This document shows positions 24,147 to 38,025 of a stretch of DNA of 64,000 nt, piece after piece (position 1 is the first letter of the stretch; each line of letters opens with the position of its first letter). The notes under the pieces were generated by a model. That model searched no databases. It was not told the DNA's origin and saw nothing but the letters and a program-made list of their open reading frames with translations. The DNA is from Brassica napus (Eukaryota > Streptophyta > Magnoliopsida > Brassicales > Brassicaceae). Made by a program: the position numbers and the translations under genes. The stretch lies in the NCBI RefSeq assembly GCF_020379485.1, contig NC_063436.1, forward strand, positions 30,378,423 to 30,442,422, written 5' to 3'.

Positions 24147-27100
24147 CCACTCCTTAGCTCTCGCTTTCGACGTTTAATTTACGTTTTTTTTTAAAAAAAC
24201 TTGAGAACGATCGTGTATGCTTCCCCGTTGCATATACGAAATGTCTCGAATGCCCTTACTTGCTATGGATTGATGCCTGTGTCTGAAGGGCATTCGTGAC
24301 ATTTGACTGCATGGGATGCGATGAAGAGATTAGCAAGTCTTTGCGTAAATTTTGAGGCTTTTTGCAATCTTTGGGCCTTAATCTCCGGTGGTTTTATATT
24401 TAATGTGTTTAACAATCTAAATACTATTAGGATGCATAGGGTTGAGATATATAGTATACACTTCGATCAAGAAAATGTTTATACATAGCAAATTAAGTAG
24501 TATTAAGATGGAGAATACTGCATAGGAAGATGGTTTGGATGTTTGAAAATAGCGGTGTTTAAATAAGAAATTAACCGAATAAAGTATCTAAATGAAAATG
24601 TTTTTTGGACACAACAAGATGTTAAGACGATATATATACACATATATAAATATATTGTATATTTTATTTCATCAAAATGACATTTTTCTTTTTACACTTT
24701 TAATGCAATTTATAAAATACATTTATCTTATTAATAATTTTATTTATCTCGAATAATATTAATTAAATAGATGCAATTAGTAAACACATAAATTTATTTT
24801 TAATTTACGTAAAAGTGTTTGTTAAAAGGGAGATTTTTTTTTTTTGTCCAGAATGGTGTGTATAATACAAATTATACAAATGAGATGTCAAAATGTTTAA
24901 TATGGAATGAGACTGTTTCGTTTTTGATTAAAAATAAAGGATTTAGCGTTTTAGGCTTTGACTTGTTGAGAAGGGCCGAGTATTCTTCTTTTCTGTGGTC
25001 AGTCTTTAAATATAATTGTTTTCAAAAATGAGAAGAAAAACAAAAATTGAAAATGAAACAGTATTATTGATTTAGATTTTTTCGAGAAGTCTTTTCAATT
25101 TGAAACCTGCTCTACTTCTGCTAGGCGCACTAGTATCAACCACTCCAAAACATATTAACAGGATTATATAATAATTAATAATCACTAATCAGCTTCACAT
25201 AGTCTTACAAAAAAAATTGACCTATAATGTATTTCATATTTTAAAGAGATAAAAATCAGCAGATGTGTAAGACAGTCCTTCGAAATCAGCTAAAGAGATA
25301 AATTATAAGTGAATAATAACCCGCAAACAAGTCTCTTTTATTTGGAGGTCAGTAACTCGGAAATTAGCAAACCAGTCTTATTAAAATCGTTGAGTGGTGT
25401 TGGACGACAAAATCTGGTGCAGCAATAACACAAGAACCAAAGCAACCTGCTTCCACTCTGAGCACCTGGGATGATAAGCTTTCATCATTCACTATTTTGC
25501 GCATACAAGAATGTCGATAGGCAAAATTATTTGTAGAAAGTAGAAACCAATATATGACAAAATGAAATATAGCTTTTGCTTTGTTAAATAGAAATACTTT
25601 TGTTATAAAAAAGTTGTTGAATAAACTGTAGTTTTACATCAGCAATATTGTCATACAACTTAGTTTTAATGACAAAATGAAATAATCGTCTACCATAGTT
25701 TCCTTTTGTATCGCGAACAAGCTTATATATGGATAATACGTTGTTGCCACTTAATTATATTTTGTTTCAACTGTCGTCAAGCTTTAGGTGGTGAAATCTT
25801 CTCTACTTCTTTTTCACTCTTTCTTTTTCCAATTTTATTTCTCTTTGAACTTTTCCCAACAAAATAAGATTGTTAAATCTCTACTTTTTTCACGTGTGAC
25901 ACAAATTTTCTTTTTCCTTTCTTTCTTTCTTTCTTGATTTATTTAGTTTTTCTTTAGTTTTTCCAATTCATTTCATTATTTAGGGGTGGGGATTGTGTTT
26001 AAGTGTGTCGTTTCTTAACGCTCAGCCACACGTCATCAGAACATATGAACTCCTCTCGTTTATGCAATCCTATATTACATATACGTTTAACATTAGCATT
26101 GTCTGAAACAAAAGATACGGTCCCTAATATTCAACTACACATGCATGCATAAGCACAATAATAAAAGTTTAAGATATACATATTGAATTATCTGGAGCAG
26201 TGCATGTAGCTACAAAACGAATGAACAACGAGAAAGGGTGTATATCGTGTATGTATGTGGGAAGCGGGAGGTTTTCAAAATGGGAGACCAAATAAATCTT
26301 TGTGAGATAATTATTTATGGAGAATGTGTTTTCTGTCTTTTGTCTCTTCTATTGGTCTTCTCGTCTTCAAGGTATGTTGTCAATATCATGGTTCCATACG
26401 CATCTCGTGAACCCATATAATGACTTGACTTCAATTATTTTGTTTCTGAAACAAAAATAAAACGAACAGAAGAGAAGAAGATAGATTATTTGTTGTCTTC
26501 TTTATGTTTTTATCTTCAATAGTATTCTTCTCCAGTGAATAATTCATTCTTTTACTGATAGTAAGTGTTAAAATCGATGGTTTTATACTTTTATTGAAGA
26601 AAAAAGGTCTAATTACTAAAATAAAAACCAAAATATATTTCTATTGGTAAAAGAAGTAGGGAAATGAATACAGCTTGCACCCAACATGGAGAAAGGGCAA
26701 AAAGGTCAATGTGTCCCCACAAAACAATAATTATACAATAATATCCTTCTCTATAGCTTTCTGACCTTTATATTTTAAATATTTCTTCTTTTGACTTCCA
26801 TATTCTTCTTTTTCTTTCATTGTAATTCGAAGGGAAAAAGGAGAATGGTCGAAATGTTTATGCGGGGAAAATAATAACAAGATCGTTATAGAATTGCATA
26901 TGATTAACGATTTTGTTTCTTTTTTGTTTTATAAAACCTTCAGATTAGTTAAGGATTTAGGTAAATCATAAGTGGAGCTGAATTACGGAAAGGCTTTTAA
27001 GTCTAATAGGTTATTCACTGGTCGTACGTTCGATGCACATAAAGAAAAACTAAGTGCATAGCTTTAACATCCCATGCTGCACTATATATCTCAAAATTTT

Positions 27101-30100
27101 ACTCTCTCCATACCGTTCTTGATTTTGCACGTACCTTTAAAAGCACAGTTTGGTTAATGGTTAAAGGCTGCTGCTCGGCTTGCTCCATATTTAGCAAGTA
27201 GATTTTGGAGATTTTCTCTTCAGGCCAATCCGAGTGTTGCTCAAAAAATGATCTAGGTCATGATTGTTTGCAGGAGTTTTCATGTTATGTTTAATTATTA
27301 TAATCTATTAATAAATGTAAATGTAAATAAACAATAAATATCACTATTCGCTAAACGAACGTGTTGTATTTGGCACATGTCTTCATCCTATTAGTTTCTA
27401 AATGCAAACGTTAATTTCGTTGTTATTTTCAAACTGGAAACAGTATAAACAGAATACATGTACTTTTATTACTATGCCACATGCAAATGCTGTCATCGAC
27501 TGATAAAAGTGTAAGCCATTCAAATAGTTTCGACGTTTACACATTTAAATAACAAACGTCGTTTTGAGATATGTTAAAAGAAGTCCTTAGTCATTAGTTA
27601 GAAATGACTTGAATTATTCACTTTTTTGACGAATTGATTGAACTACATCAAATTTAGTATAGACTATCACACACTAACTTTACTTTTACAATAATATTAT
27701 AAGTGCGTAGACGTTTTTACTAGTCAAGGTTTGTTGGCAAAAAAATCACATGCACTGAAAAATTAGAACATCATTAGCTTCGAAAAACAAGGAAGTGGGG
27801 GATGAGAAGGAAGTAAACAACAAACAGCAAAAAGTGACCAGGGCGGATTCTCAAATTTGTTGTACATGAATCTGTCTCACAGATGCAAGGTCTATGAAGG
27901 TTAAGCAAATTAATAATTCATACAATGCCGTGAACGAAAAAAAAAACATTCTAGATTGAGAAAATCATTAAAATATATATTCTCTCGTATACGTGTATAC
28001 TTTTGAGTGTCACACAGCTATGGGTTTAGAATTGGGGTTTTGATATCATATGCTTCAAAATGGTTTAGTAGTTTCTTTTTGGAAAATGGATATAGACTAA
28101 ATTATTAGATCCATAGATATCATATTTCAGTATCAGGCTGCCTTGAGTTTCAGTTTGCAATTTAGAAAATAACTCTCGTGTTTTTAACTTTTAGTATATT
28201 GATTTTATCCAAATACTTCAACTATAGTTGATAAATTATTGACCATATGTTAACAGTAGCTATCTCTGTAAGAACAACAACTATATTTTTATATGCTAAA
28301 GCACTGTATTGATCACCTTATAAATAAGCCATCCAAAAACTTATCAATCAATTTCTAGGTAAAACACGTGAAAATATACTAAACTTCCAAAGCATACACG
28401 AACTATAAACTAGATAAGTTTTACTATAAGTTCTCAGGTCAGTTGAAGTCTATATTAGAAATAGAAAGATATAATGAACCTAAATGCCGACAATTAAATA
28501 AAAACCTAGAATAAACACAAATTAAACATGCAACACAAGACATTAATGGGACGCGTATGATTAGTAATTAATTGAGCAATTATAGCAATATTGATGGCAA
28601 AATGAAAATTGTAAAATATATACAAGGGTATAAATCAATGAAGTAGGACCAAATGAATATAAAAATTAAAATGAGGTGTTGTAGTGTGAGCTGCGATTGC
28701 AGAACCTGTCGCTATGGCCCGTCTCCTTCAAACAAATCAGAGTGCAGGTCCCAAACCCTTGTTCTATTTCGTGATTCACATTATTATATGCTTTTATCTC
28801 CACGCTTTCTTATACATATAACATACATGCATAATCATACGTCTATTTTATCATTATGACACGGTATACAAGTTGGCTAACGTTTCGGTATGCTTACTTT
28901 GAGCTTTTAACACAATTTTCGATATATTTACCATATCCTTATGAATGGTAACACTACACGATTCTGTACGTCTTCAATTTAACTGACAGTAAACAATCAA
29001 TCGCTGAAGCAATAAATCTTAGTGGAGATTGAGAGTATATTTTAAATTTGTTTTTATCAAAAGAGTAAATGTTCAATGAAAAATTGTTGATATAAAGATG
29101 CCTAAAACAATGTTGGAACTGGTATCCAATGTGGTACTTGTGTATCCATATAATTTAATTTTGATCACGATCTCATATATGAAGCCAAATATAGTCTCAC
29201 GTTTTCACAAAGAAACATCAAGAAACATACAAAACTTCCCTCCCAGCACTTTCTCATTTGTCTTGGATGCTATTATCGATTGGATCTCCAGAACACTTTC
29301 TGTTTGAAAATAGAACATTTCGAATGTGTAGCTACTCTCGTAGTCACTATTATAAATTATTTTCACATTCACTTCCATGCATACAGTGTAGTGTACGTAT
29401 ATGAATGTTAATTTATCAATTGGTTTTCATATACTTGATATCAGTATAGCAACTGGATTTTGAAATTTGATATCTATCTTATATTTGGGATCTTGCTCTT
29501 CATATTGTCGTATTGGAGTAATCATCATATGGTACAAAAATTTTAGAGGAGAAATATGAAATTCACGAGATATGAAATGTTGTCCAAATTCGTGGACAAA
29601 CGATTCGCTATGACTCAGAATCTTGTTTGTTTTCTTGGTTCATAAATAATAAGAAGACAGAGATGTAGGTATAATGCATATTATGGAATTGGCGGTTGGA
29701 GCATACGTACGAATTACTTGAACAAGTAAATGTTCGGATTTTGACAGAGGAAGCGAATGATCAAAACTATGCCAACATATCAATAAAGTCAGATCTTCTT
29801 TTCATTTTTTTCTTCATGCGTTGTAAGATTTCAACCTCCTTTTTTACCCAACATCACTACACTTGTCCTTGAAATATTTATTGAATCATTTTTATTTTTG
29901 TTCTGTATTATGTATAAACCGAAAGTAAAGCCTAAATGCTTTGTAAAAACATGTATCTTTATAACTCTTTGATACATTCAAAAAGTAACTAAAGATATGA
30001 AATTAATCTTGCATGTTATGGAACCATATTCTTCCAGCTAAATGGTACCGTTTCAAATACAGTCAAATGTTAGATGGTTATATTCAATCGGCCTGGTCCA

Positions 30101-30441
30101 TCTAGGATCAAACATAACATGTTTGCAGGGTTTAATCAAAGCCTGCATCTACAAAAATAGAAACAATAGCCAGTACAAAACATGAATGTACATAGACCAA
30201 CTTTACCAAGTGATTAAGTCAATAAAAGTATTGGGAGGACCATTAATTGTTTCTACCTAGGTGTGGGTAAGAGACGAGATCAATTCAAAGACTTGACAAA
30301 ACAATATAACAATAAGTAAAAGGCAAGCTAGTAAGGGAATAACTTTTCAATAGTATTATGTTTTTAGAATTTGTTACTATATAGTAATCTTTGAATTAAG
30401 TAATGAAGTGGGGTTTGGACGTCTTGTTCTCGGACAAAGAT

Positions 30442-30475
<34 letters not shown>

Positions 30476-31207
30476 GGGGGGGGGTATCTTCTCTCTACCG
30501 CTCCAGTTTTAAGATTGGCTTATCATCTCTTATCTCCTCTCTACTATTTACTTTACCCTCTTTCCACATAGTAGTATATCAAAAGAGTAAATAAATGTTG
30601 TTATTGTGTGGGAAATAGATGGCACTCACTACCCTATCCCTTGTTAAGCCCCTTATTTCTTAAGCCCCTCACTTTGAAGGCTTTGAAGCCAAGCCCATTT
30701 AGGCAATGGCTCAAGTGAGTCAACAGCCGAACTACTGTCCTAAATGCATGGTTTAAAGAATTGAGGCGTAAACCTGGACATATGAGAAAGCTTGGAGATG
30801 CTTTGAACAATAAATTCCAAGAAGAGTTATCTATGTGTTATTGAGCGCAAAAGAGGACAAGAAAGAGAACCAATTAACATTGTTATCCTCCACGCATAAT
30901 GAGCACCAAGTTTACCAAACTGTTATCAGCTACTATAGTGTTCTCTGAGACGACATCATTAAAAAGGGACAAAATAAGGGTTTCGTACGGAAGAAAATAA
31001 ACGATCACAAAAAACAAAACAAAAAGAGGCAAACAAAGGGTTTCTTTCTTTTTACCAAAAAGAAGGTTACTTGACAAGCAACCTTAACCCTAGGAAGAAA
31101 AGGTGATCAACCATGAATGATGGAGAAAGCCATTAGGATAGAATATTAATCGGCATTGTTCACCCTTGTTACTTTTGAATGAATATTTCAGAAAATGTAA
31201 CAAGGGT
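24147..31207. other. Long gene-poor intergenic region
   Basis: Seven kilobases without a convincing gene on either strand. Open frames are below 100 codons and lack domains. The region is AT-rich, with poly-T runs and a (CTTT)n-like stretch near 25915-25935. The only outstanding structure is the G homopolymer at 30444-30484. Some of the left side is likely 3' and distal control DNA of CYCD3;1. Confidence 0.4.
30444..30484 (+). repeat. Poly-G tract (G31 T G9)
   Basis: 31 consecutive G at 30444-30474, one T, then nine G. It could form a G-quadruplex. Such a run is rare in plant DNA and its length may be unreliable in the assembly. Confidence 0.85.
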
Positions 31208-31472
31208 GTCTTGGCAATAAATATATGTCTTGGCAATAAATATATGCCTTAGTAGTATACATAGTATATTTGTTTATCTACAACAAATTGTTTGCTTGTA
31301 TAGCTGTAATGAGAGATCCAACAATATTTGTATAGATGATGAGAAAGAAACAATATGAATTGGATTCAATAGGAGAAACATGTGATTCGATAATCTTGGA
31401 ATGGGATTTGACCTGATATCAAGAGAAACCAATTTAAACACTTACAACTAAGGCATATATTTATTGCCAAGA
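31208..31472. repeat. Spaced 24-bp inverted repeat with a tandem copy
   Basis: The 19-mer unit TCTTGGCAATAAATATATG occurs twice in tandem from about 31209. The second copy, extended to CCTTA (31228-31251), reappears as its exact reverse complement at 31449-31472. The spacing (about 200 bp) and perfect match suggest the ends of a small transposon or a hairpin-forming unit. Confidence 0.6.
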
Positions 31473-32120
31473 CAATACAAGGACCTTAGAAATATATGGT
31501 AAACTTAGGATCCGACTGGTGACCATTCTGGAAACAAGAGGAACGAATAGGAAATGAATGTAAATGAATTAAATTCTAGGAACAAAAAGGAATGGTTGTT
31601 CCATTTAAATTTGATAAGAAATAATTTTGTTCTTTATTTCTTTACAAAAAATGAATGGTGGAAAGAAGGAAAAATTATCCCTTATGAATGGTGATTTTTT
31701 TAGGAACATTAGGGAATAGATTATTCATTGTCGTTCCTTGGTCACCATTCATATCTTTAGTGAATTCAATTTTTTTTTTGTATATTTGAACATATATTTT
31801 ATTATAAATTGCTTAATTAAAACGTGTTAAAATTTTACTTTTACTATAAAATTTGAAATTTATATTTACTTTTTTAACATAAAATTTCAAATTTATATTA
31901 TTAAAGATAAGGTTTCTGAAATTCAAACCTAACCAAACCAAAAACTACAACAATTAAATCTTCGAACCAAGCAAACTAATTTTTCATATCCAAATAAAAC
32001 ATTGAGATATCCACCCTTAATATTAACTTATAGGCGTCGTCAAAGAAAAAAAAAACTTATAGGCATAACTAGCAAAGATCAGTTTCCAGTTTTCACTAAA
32101 AAAACTCTAAAATGCTTCAA
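31473..32120. other. Spacer with possible hAT-like debris
   Basis: GGTGACCATTCTGGAA (about 31519) and the inverted-looking CCTTGGTCACCATTC (about 31737-31751) flank a GGAATG/ATTCC-rich block. This resembles a small non-autonomous element but the ends do not align well. No gene. Confidence 0.3.
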
Positions 32121-33307
32121 TCAAGCCTTGTGCAAAGTAATTCTCAAATGCTTCGAACCTCTCTCGACATTCTTCTGAACCTCCTCGGCTGCAGTCAGTA
32201 CCAACCTCCTTTGACCATCGTTTAATCCCTTTGCCTCATAAAGGTCAAGCTGTTCCATCACGAGTCCCCTTCTCATCAGGTACTTCAGAACATGTAACTC
32301 GTTGGGGCCGCCACGAAAGTTTTTTATTTTCACAAGTTTAAGGGTCCTTTCCAAACACTCATACGTATCGTTGGTGAGCCAAAACGCTTTCGGATCTAAT
32401 GGCATCGAAACTCTCTGCAAAATCCAATTAAAAAGTCAAGCGGTTTAACAAATAACAATACCTATATAGGTATATTTTAACAATGTCTACTGACTTAAGG
32501 ATTTGGATAAGTAAAAAAAAAACTTACTACGATACGCTCAGTAGTATCCATATGGAACGTGAGAGATTCCAGTTCTGGACAGCTATTGAGAAATATTTTA
32601 ATGCCCACGAACTCATTTGCATGCAGATTAGTCTTCATCACCAAATGTCGTGCTTCCATCGCATCATGCATTTCCATAGGATCTTCACATTCTTGGATCA
32701 TCTACTTAGAAAAAAAACAAATGATGTAACAAAACAAACAAATGTTGCACATACACAATGTATAACGGTAAAGTGACCAATCTACCTGAATAAGAAAAGA
32801 GCAGATCGTCAGGTTCCTAACATGTATCAGATTGAAAAATATACGAGTAATATCGAATTCAGTATTTTGATAATGCATCAACGTGACCAAATGCTCTATT
32901 ACATCAATTTTTCTTGAGGCAGGGCTTGAGAAATCAATAGTTATATTTTTTATTTGTTTTGAGGCTGCAAATTCTGTTAGAGATACGATCGCTTTCTCGA
33001 AAGACACTGGTTCAGAAAGAGAAAACTCTAAACTTTCAATGACTTCACCAGTAAAGCTAGAGATCCATTGACACATAGTGCTAACAAACAAACTCCTCTT
33101 AGACTTTATGGTTTCTGTATCAGTAGATAGGTTCACAAACTCAGATTCTTTGAATACGAGGTTTGTTGTTTCAAGACAAAGATTCTTCCATCGTCTGGCG
33201 AGAATACTTGTCTGAACAGATTGTTTGAAAGGCAAGAGAGATATGATTGTAACAAGAAGGCAATCAGGTAAATTTGAAAGTAGATCAGATTTTCTTCTTG
33301 AAACCAT
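32121..33307 (-). CDS. F-box protein of the F-box/LRR/FBD class, short form
   Basis: Three exons on the minus strand: 32786-33307, 32528-32701 and 32121-32414, all with GT-AG borders and phase 0, give 329 residues. The N-terminal F-box reads DLLSNLPDCLLVTIISLLPF, then ILARRWKNLCLETTNLVF. It would dock onto SKP1 in an SCF ubiquitin ligase. The C-terminal part (MIQECEDPMEMHDAMEARHL, NSCPELESLTF, TLKLVKIKNFRGGPNELHVLKYLMRRG) is the usual FBD-type end. The family normally has more than 400 residues, so much of the leucine-rich middle is missing; exon 1 jumps from the first repeats to the VRNLTICSFLIQ end. It is open throughout, so it may be functional. The substrate is unknown. A further in-frame ATG lies upstream at 33349, but the one at 33307 fits the family start. 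Confidence 0.75.
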
Positions 33308-35108
33308 TATGAAAATGTGATGATTAGAGGAGAAAACAAGGAGATACAAGAGAGAAGATGGTGGCTATGAGTGAACCAATGATATCAACACTTTCGAGAG
33401 TTATGTATTTATATGCTTTTGAAAGCTTTCAAACTTTTGGTTTGGTGATGATGATAGTGCTTTAACTCTTGAAATAATTCTTAGCTTTGTTTTGCCCTTT
33501 TCATTAACTATTACCTTTGAGTTTTGAACAAAAATACATTTATAGGTTCAGAAGTTGTTTCAAAAAAAGGTGGTTCAGAATAGTGGTCTGAAAATGATTA
33601 TTTTCAACTTTTATTAGTAAGCAACTTCAAAATGTTAATCAAAACTAAACAATTTTTTTCCCTCTAATGCACATATTTACAAAAGTTCTTTTTATGTAAT
33701 ATACAAATTTTAATATCAATAATAAAGATGATTTTCAAATGCTTGTTGTTATGGTATCTAGACAAATACATTTTGTAAAAAAAATGTTATCTGAACCAAA
33801 AGTGGTTATTTACTTTACACTATTTATTTTACACTATTTATTTCTTATATTTTTATTATTTTTTCCTTTTAAACTTCTTTGTATCAATTTTAACTTTTGA
33901 CATACCAAAACACTACTCAAATGCTTTACTAATTGAGGAAATCTTACTAAGCATTTAAAATAAAATGTTGTAGGATATTAAAATCATCTGTCAAATAACT
34001 AAAAATAGTCAATTTATCTTTGTTTAATTTGTCTAAATTTAGTATTGATTTTAAGTTTCCATCACATGCGTCAAAGCTGGAGATATGATGAGTGTTTTTT
34101 TGTCAGCATATTCCTTTTTTATTAATAGAGAAGCAAATTCAAAGAGTAACATTTATTTTGATACTTATTTACATTATGTCATTTGTTGAGGTGTCATGTC
34201 CACAATGCTTCTTAGCCTAACTAATTAAATGACCATTCTGTACTAGAGTATTTACAAAATATCCCATTTGTATAATATATAAAGTCCAACTATTGTACAC
34301 ATATATATAAGCTATTAATAGGCACAATAATTTTACGAACATATATTCTTCATCTTACGAGGTTTTGGAAGGCGTTTCCAAGCATCCTTAGCCACTAACC
34401 ATATTTCATGTATAATATGAATTTCTCATGTTCAACATAACACCGTATCAATAAAATTCAAGCAAGTATTGTTTACCAAAAATCATACAATACTTGAAAC
34501 GTTTTAGAAAATCATAGGTGTAAAGTACGTTGCAGAAAAAATGTTTTTTTTTTCATAAGATATTGTTTAGTGGACTCATAATTTATTCTCAATCTCTTAA
34601 CAAACGTAACATTCGACTATAACAAGTATTGATATCCTATGAATTCAATATGTGAAACACCATCGTTCATTGGAATTTAAGTACTACATTAAAAGACAAA
34701 AATGGTTATTATATAAAAAAATGTAAATGGTGATCAAGTTTTAATTGCTTGTAACGTCATCTTTCATTGGAAATACATTTTTCACGTACATAAGTATAGT
34801 CATAATTACAATTATTTAACCAAATATGTATATTTTAAGTTTTGTTCAAAAAAATGTATATTTTAAGTCTAAGGATGAATTGAAGTCATGGTTAAAGTTA
34901 AATTCCATTGAAATTGATTTGTGTGAACTATACCAAAGTTCATTGTCTGGTTCACGGTTTAGGCTAAATTGTATTCACGGATCTTAAGTTTTAATACTGT
35001 TTTTATTTTCATTAGAGTGACTGCATAAATCATTGCATTAATGTCTTCTTATTTATGATAATACACATATTAGGAAAACTTATAATTGTCATCTATCTTA
35101 TTAAAGTA
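33308..35108. other. AT-rich intergenic region
   Basis: Promoter of the F-box/FBD gene on the left, then AT-rich DNA with no gene, RNA or clear element seen. Confidence 0.4.
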
Positions 35109-35136
35109 CTAGGTGGCCGGCCCGCACCCTGTGCGG
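35109..35136 (-). mobile_element. Helitron 3' terminus (minus strand)
   Basis: On the minus strand: hairpin CCGCAC AGG GTGCGG (35136-35122), then CTAG (35112-35109), followed by T. The body lies to the right. A candidate 5' end, TCTATACATTAAAAGAGAAG read from 39360 on the minus strand, would make a 4.25-kb element, but the base outside it is not the expected A, so this pairing is weak. Confidence 0.65.
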
Positions 35137-35664
35137 ACATAAACATATTCAAATTATTAATTAAGTAGTACATAGTTTTATAAGTAACGAATTTTATATC
35201 ATAATACCACCGCCCTTGGGAGAAAGCATCAGGTACAAAAAAATGTTGGTACTCAATATTTTACATGGACGAGATGGAACAAAGTAACTTCAGTATCAAG
35301 AGGTATTTATTGTGTGTACGTATAATTGCAACGTTCCAAAATAATTTGTATGTTTAAGAAGATATTTTATTTTCAAAAATCTGGAATAAATAGCGTATAG
35401 TTTCAGAGGTAACATATTTTATATTATCACTACATTCCCATTGAAACCCTCTTTTACCGTTTCAGAATGTAATTAAGGACATAAAAAATTCAAAATATGG
35501 AATAAAAAGTTCACAATATGTAATAAATATGGAATAAATAATGTTAGAAATGGGTTGAGCAGAGAGAAGATACGAATTGAAGTCGGTGATTTTCGAATCA
35601 GACTCTGTCAGTTTATCAAAACTATTAACTCGGCGATTAAATATACAGCTCTCTATGGAGTGAC

Positions 35665-35714
35665 TGCGGATATTGTATCGCATATGCGGATATTTTATCG
35701 CATATGCGGATATT
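35665..35714. repeat. Tandem 20-bp repeat with palindromic core
   Basis: TGCGGATATTxTATCGCATA is repeated about two and a half times; each junction holds the palindrome CGCATATGCG. Confidence 0.7.
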
Positions 35715-36058
35715 AATATTATGATTAGTTTAATTTTACATGGTTAGTTAATTTTTACATACAATGACATGTATATGCATAATATATATTATATGTATAA
35801 TAATCACATAGTTATGATTCATTATTTGTGGTTGAAAACTATAAATCTTCTTGACATTATTTAATTCAAGATATAATACAATCTACTTTGCTGTTAGTTT
35901 TTATTTTTTATTGTAAAATATACAAATCACATTCATTAATTTTTAAACGCTAAACTCTTGGTAAACCTTAAACCCTTGAGTATACTCCAACCCTTTGGCT
36001 TTACCGGATAAATCATAAACAATAAACTCAAAACTTTTGGATATACTGTAAACACTAA

Positions 36059-36198
36059 TCTCTCTCTCTCCCTCTCTCTCCCTCTCTCCTCTCTCTCCCT
36101 CTCTCCCACTCTCTCTCCCCTCTCCTCCTCCCTCCTCCCTCCCTCTCTCTCTCTCCGTCCCTCCCTCTCCCTCCCTCTCTCTCCCTCCCTCTCTCTCA
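36059..36198. repeat. Long CT/CCCT polypyrimidine tract
   Basis: About 140 bases of almost pure C and T on the plus strand. The open frame on the other strand (Arg/Glu repeats) is an artefact of this composition. Confidence 0.9.
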
Positions 36199-36507
36199 CC
36201 TATTAACAGTGAGAAAAATGTCTTTATTATTGATTTACAACATTACAATATCGCGAATTCCACAAAAGTAAAACAAAAAAAATTAATTAATAGAAAATCT
36301 AACAAAAGCTACATCTTAATCAATAGAAGAGTATACTATTGATAACACATTTCAAAACTTAAACAATGTAAATGAGCTTCCGTTCAAATGCATGATTGAT
36401 TCAATCTCCGCCAAATATAAACTCTTAATTTGATCTTCTGATAAACTCAAGCATGAAAGAACATGTAAAACTTAATTTGATCTACTGACGTTTTCTTTTG
36501 ATAAAAA

Positions 36508-36816
36508 CATGATAAGCTAAGAAGTAGAATATTCTTTAATAAATTCTCAATAAATCTTATACTTATAAGGTAATATTATTTTTGGAATATCTTGTTAATA
36601 AAGCTAAATGAGAACATCTCGTGAATAGATTGCACCAGAATTTTGGTTGACAAGTCTCACCATAAATATTAAGTTTTAAATGCATGATTTTAGGAGAGAA
36701 AATATCTTGTCAAATAATTTCGTTTCTCTGACATCTAAAATATTTAGTGAGTATTTAATGAATTAAACAGAGAAATGATCTCAAAAAGATGTTATTTGAA
36801 TCGAGAAAACACAAAA
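36508..36816. repeat. Direct repeat R1 (about 309 bp)
   Basis: Starts CATGATAAGCTAAGAAGTAG and matches 37717-38025 with only a handful of differences. A third, much more diverged copy seems to follow at about 36855-37100. Confidence 0.8.
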
Positions 36817-37716
36817 AATAAGTAAAATGCTAGACTTTACTAAAATATTTAGCTTTCACAATAAGCTACGTAATAGAATGTTCTCAAATTAATTTTAAAA
36901 ATGTATCTACCTATAAGTTAGGATTATTTATGGAATATATTGTTACTAAAATTACATTTTAAATATAAAAAAAGAGAATATCTCGGGAGTAGTTTACACT
37001 AATGATTTAATTAACAAATCTTGTCCTTAAAGTTTAAATATTAAAGCATGAGATTAGGAAATAAGATATTATTTCAGTAGAGAAAATACCATCCTACTAT
37101 AGATATTTTAAAAATATAATTGATTATCCAATTTTGATGTACAGTAGAGAAAATACCATTCTAAGTGCACATCTTTTGCAGGATCGGAATGGTGAACTCT
37201 TAGAGGTCTGGAATATGACCACTTCTCTCAAATCATCTCTGAAAAAATATAAAACAAAATCACAATCAGCAAACCAAAAAACAAATATGTGTATATATAA
37301 GCTTATAATTCTAAACAATAATATAAATCTACAAATCAAAAAAAGAAAAATATTCACAGCACAAAAAGATGCTATTGAAATGATTTAGCTGAGAGATGTT
37401 ATCAAATTGAGTAAAATTTTTTTACCAGATTGAGGAACAAAGATGTTATCGAAATGATATATCAAAGAGGTGTACAATCATATCATATATAGCTTCAGTG
37501 GAGAAATAGTCATAATAGGGTATCTGCATATAAACCAAAAGAAAAATCAGCTCTCATGAAATATAAAAGCTTAATGTTCTAAAATAAGAAGAAAAAAAAG
37601 TTCAGAACATTATTAACATTAAAAGTTCAGAATACAAAGTTCAATTATTTCGTTTCTTCTACTGTGAATGTCTTATTTATAGTAAATTGGTAAACGTTTC
37701 TCATTGATTTAGCTTG

Positions 37717-38025
37717 CATGATAAGCTAAGAAGTAGAATATTCTTTAATAAATTCTCAATAAATCTTATACTTATAAGGTAATATTATTTTTGGAATATC
37801 TTGTTAATAAAGCTAAAGGAGAACATCTCGTGAATAGATTGCACCAGAATTTTGGTTGACAAGTCTCACCATAAATATTAAGTTTTAAATGCATGATTTT
37901 AGGAGAGAAAATATCTTGTCAATTAATTTCGTTTCTCTAACATCTAAAATATTTAGTGAGTATTTAATGAATTAAACAGAGAAATGATCGCAAAAAGATG
38001 TTCTTTGAATCGAGAAAACACAAAA
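37717..38025. repeat. Direct repeat R2, copy of 36508-36816
   Basis: Same orientation as R1, offset 1,209 bp. The high identity means a recent duplication inside the repeat zone. No coding capacity. Confidence 0.8.

Noticed and set aside
28653..28859. Short frame with several cysteines (CCSVSCDCRTC)
   Set aside because: No signal peptide, no paralogue in the window and no repeated spacing; probably chance.
30403..30594. Open frame with a poly-glycine run
   Set aside because: It is the G homopolymer translated; no flanking domain.
31500..31760. hAT-type element with GGTGACCATTC ends
   Set aside because: The supposed ends do not align as an inverted repeat with a consistent target duplication.
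35936..36199. Minus-strand open frame of Arg/Glu repeats
   Set aside because: Produced by the CT polypyrimidine tract; no start context, homology or codon variety.
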